DNA of 64,000 bases from Cranoglanis bouderius (Eukaryota > Chordata > Actinopteri > Siluriformes > Cranoglanididae), in contig CM042560.1 of assembly GCA_023630585.1 (NCBI GenBank), forward strand, positions 6,794,501-6,858,500. The letters run 5' to 3'. The position numbers were made by a program, and so were the translations under genes. The notes beneath the pieces were generated by a model that saw only the letters and a list, made by a program, of their open reading frames with translations, was not told where the DNA came from and did no database searches. This document shows, piece after piece, positions 61,746 to 64,000 of this stretch (the stretch's first letter is position 1; each line of letters starts with the position of its first letter).

Positions 61746-62618
61746 ATGCCAGTCACGTTTGGAGAACTTAGCACCCTCACCACTCCACTTTCGGTGGCTC
61801 GTCTCTGCGCTTTGTTCTTCAGCTGCCTCACTCTCAGCCTGGCCTCCTCTGTGGGCTATGCCTCCAAACCGACTGACCTTGACTACCTTAGCACCTTCTA
61901 CAACTTCTGCATGGTTATATGGTGCCTCTTCTTTGTCCTCACCTTCCTCGTTGTTGTCATCCACTTCATCCAGTTCCATAACTTGTTACCCCTTTCCTGG
62001 AAGAACCTCACGGCCACTGTGGCAGCTCTTGGTGCACTCATGGCGTTTACTGCCTCCTTTGCCTTCACATGGACCCTAGCAGATCCTTCTGAAACCACTG
62101 ATCCCAGGAGGATAGTGGCCGCCGTGGGCTCATGTCTCACCTCTCTGGCTTACCTTGCAGAGCTCCAGTTGATTCGATCACAGAGCGATGGCCACCAGCG
62201 AGGCTACATGGCCACCGTACCTGGACTTCTCAAACTGTTGCAGGTCTTTGGAGGATGCATCGTGCTGGTGCTGCTCAGCGTCCAATCCGAACCCCCATGG
62301 AGGACCTGCGTGTCGGCCGTAACCTACAGCGTGTGCCTGCTTCCATCTGTAGGCACGGTTCTGGTGATGTTAATGGACTGTGCGGCTCGCAGCCCTGTAC
62401 CATTTGACCGGCTCCTTGCCAGCTTCAGTCTTCTGGGAGTGATCATGTATACCGTAGGCACGGTCGTTTGCTTCACACGAGCACTGGAGCAGCACAATGT
62501 AGCTCCAAAACAAGTAGTTGTTGTTATAATGAGTGAGACTGTGATGGCATGCATCACTTTGTTCGCATACACGGTGGACTTGGCTTTCTCTGTTAAACTG
62601 CTGTGTGACCGAAATTAA
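61746..62618 (+). CDS. MYADM-like protein (tetraspan MARVEL x2), single coding exon, 290 aa
   Basis: The ORF is uninterrupted; ATG has A at -3 and the stop is TAA. The 290-residue protein is very hydrophobic, with about eight likely membrane segments near residues 17-38, 53-76, 86-110, 121-143, 160-180, 186-211, 222-244 and 257-285. The two halves repeat a four-helix plan, each ending in a similar motif (YLAELQL near 136, YTVDLAFSVKLL near 275), which is the paired MARVEL layout of the myeloid-associated differentiation marker family. Family length is about 300 residues and the coding part is normally in one exon, as here. MYADM proteins sit in membrane rafts and influence membrane order, Rac1 targeting and junctions; that role is family knowledge, not visible here. 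I cannot say which fish paralogue this is (myadm or myadml2 type), so no symbol is given. Confidence 0.88.
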   Translation: MPVTFGELSTLTTPLSVARLCALFFSCLTLSLASSVGYASKPTDLDYLSTFYNFCMVIWCLFFVLTFLVVVIHFIQFHNLLPLSWKNLTATVAALGALMAFTASFAFTWTLADPSETTDPRRIVAAVGSCLTSLAYLAELQLIRSQSDGHQRGYMATVPGLLKLLQVFGGCIVLVLLSVQSEPPWRTCVSAVTYSVCLLPSVGTVLVMLMDCAARSPVPFDRLLASFSLLGVIMYTVGTVVCFTRALEQHNVAPKQVVVVIMSETVMACITLFAYTVDLAFSVKLLCDRN

Positions 62619-62793
62619 GGAGGGAAACTGAAAAGTGGAGGACATGGCTTGTTAGTTAAAGCATGGGTGATGTTATTCATAGTTCAGTATTATTTAAACC
62701 ACACAAGGTTGTGTCTTTTTGTTATTATGATAAATTATCATAAAAGGCGAATATTTCCGTGCTGTATTCTGAGAAATACTATTTACGCTTTAG

Positions 62794-62799
62794 AATAAA
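62794..62799 (+). terminator. AATAAA poly(A) signal of the MYADM-like gene
   Basis: A canonical hexamer 176 bases after the stop codon, in AT-rich DNA, followed by a TGTCTGTC stretch that could be the downstream GU-rich element. Confidence 0.6.
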
Positions 62800-64000
62800 T
62801 ATACATACATTATACTCTGTCTGTCAAACGTTTTTAATCACTTGGAGTTCCTTATCTTTAATTACAGTTCAACTTTTAGCTTTAGTGCTGTAGATTAAAA
62901 AAGAGAAATTTAATCAAAAAAAGACCAATTAATCATGAAACAATACCAAAGACGTCATCAGAAACTTTCAGATTTAACAGCACTCTAAATTATAGCTTTA
63001 GTAAATTTATTAAGCGTAAACCAGTTAAAACTGACAGTTTTTAAATGGTTTATAAGACAAATATACTGTATATGTGTGCTACAAGTGGCTTATTAGAATA
63101 ATTAATGTCTAGGTCTGTTCCAGTTAGATCTAGATTGTTTCCAATTAAATAAAAAGTCACACATTTTTCTCAATTCTTGCTCATTTGAAAGTATTTTACA
63201 TAAGGCCGCTGCTTAATAGCCAAAAATGTTAATGTATAGAGAATATAAGATTGTTTAATCCCTAATTAATGTGTTGATTAGAGGTGCACTGATCTGTGTA
63301 TCTAATGGAGCGATTTTGCCCTGAAACAATGGATTGGTATCAGATTAGATTTGGCATATTTTTTAATCTGATCCAATGCGCGGTGTTGCTCATTGGGGAT
63401 CTTTATTTCTGAATCTCTTTACTAGCTGAAAGGAAATAATGGCGTTGTCAGAATTGGATCATTAACTCATATACTCAGTGCTATATTGAAATGAAAAATG
63501 TGGGAATGGTGCATCCAACTGACAGTTGAATGTCTAGGAAAAAAACCATTTAGCTGTTGTTTGTTAATCTATTTTGTACTGTGGAAAAGTAGAAGGTAAA
63601 ATATAAATTAAATAAATAAATAAAATAAAGACATTTTACCCTAAATCATCAGCCAAATGTTCTGAAGTCTCTTAAACCACTTAATTGAAGCAAAGGCCTT
63701 ACTAATGCTAATCTTACACTGGGAGCTATTATTTTATCTGGTGGTTTTAATGATCTGCTGAGATGTTTCACACTTTTGCAGTGTGTACTCCTACGTCACT
63801 GAGGAGAACACACCGTTACTTTTGCAGCTCTCTCTTTCTCTTTCTCTCTAAACCTCCAACACAAACCTCACAGTGATGTTTTGATTGTTCGCACTACTTG
63901 TAACACTGAGTGTAGCACACACGAGTTCACTAGATGGCAGTGCTTTCATTTGTGTGCTCAGTTCAGTGGGTGTGTTTCATTGTTATCTGGAGGGCCAGTT
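62800..64000. other. Downstream of the MYADM-like gene, no gene seen
   Basis: AT-rich DNA with an AAAT-like tract near 63604-63628. Nothing recognised to the window end. Confidence 0.45.

Noticed and set aside
61728..61979. 83-codon acidic frame opposite the MYADM-like gene
   Set aside because: Antisense shadow of the membrane-protein coding sequence.

Overview
The window looks like nuclear DNA of a bony fish (teleost). Three things suggest this: an intron-containing axin2 gene with short introns, many Tc1/mariner elements and DANA-like tRNA-derived SINEs, and very dense CA/GT, CT/GA and AT microsatellites. The mix of repeats resembles catfish or another otophysan fish, but that is an inference I could not test. 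No bacterial, phage or CRISPR-type system is present.

Layout. (1) 1-11.4 kb: the 3' part of axin2 on the + strand. Eight coding exons at 1351-1453, 3191-3331, 4223-4680, 4796-4972, 5303-5518, 6079-6174, 7155-7328 and 9230-9356 join in one frame and give 496 residues plus the stop. They cover the GSK3-binding helix, the beta-catenin-binding helix, the His-rich linker and the C-terminal DIX domain. The N-terminal tankyrase-binding and RGS exons lie upstream of the window. The 3' UTR probably runs to about 11.39 kb. (2) 11.4-61.2 kb: about 50 kb with no gene I can support. It is a patchwork of at least five Tc1-like families (some nested in each other), a mariner-like MITE, foldback elements, tRNA-derived SINEs, a minisatellite, a polypyrimidine tract of about 870 bp and many microsatellites. 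Unique-looking stretches between them could hold enhancers, but sequence reading alone cannot show that. (3) 61.2-62.8 kb: an uninterrupted 290-codon ORF for a MYADM-like protein with two MARVEL-type halves and about eight membrane segments, followed by an AATAAA signal. (4) 62.8-64 kb: AT-rich DNA with nothing recognisable.

The two genes need not be functionally linked. Axin2 is the Wnt-inducible scaffold of the beta-catenin destruction complex. MYADM-family proteins are membrane-raft proteins. They share a strand but are separated by the repeat-rich interval.

The most notable observations are these: an axin2 splice acceptor preceded by a (TG)n repeat instead of a normal pyrimidine tract; a three-layer Tc1 nest at 53.0-56.4 kb; a near full-length Tc1 element with TA target duplications at 59.2-60.7 kb; and a 415-bp repeat core that appears twice, each time at the centre of a different inverted-arm structure.
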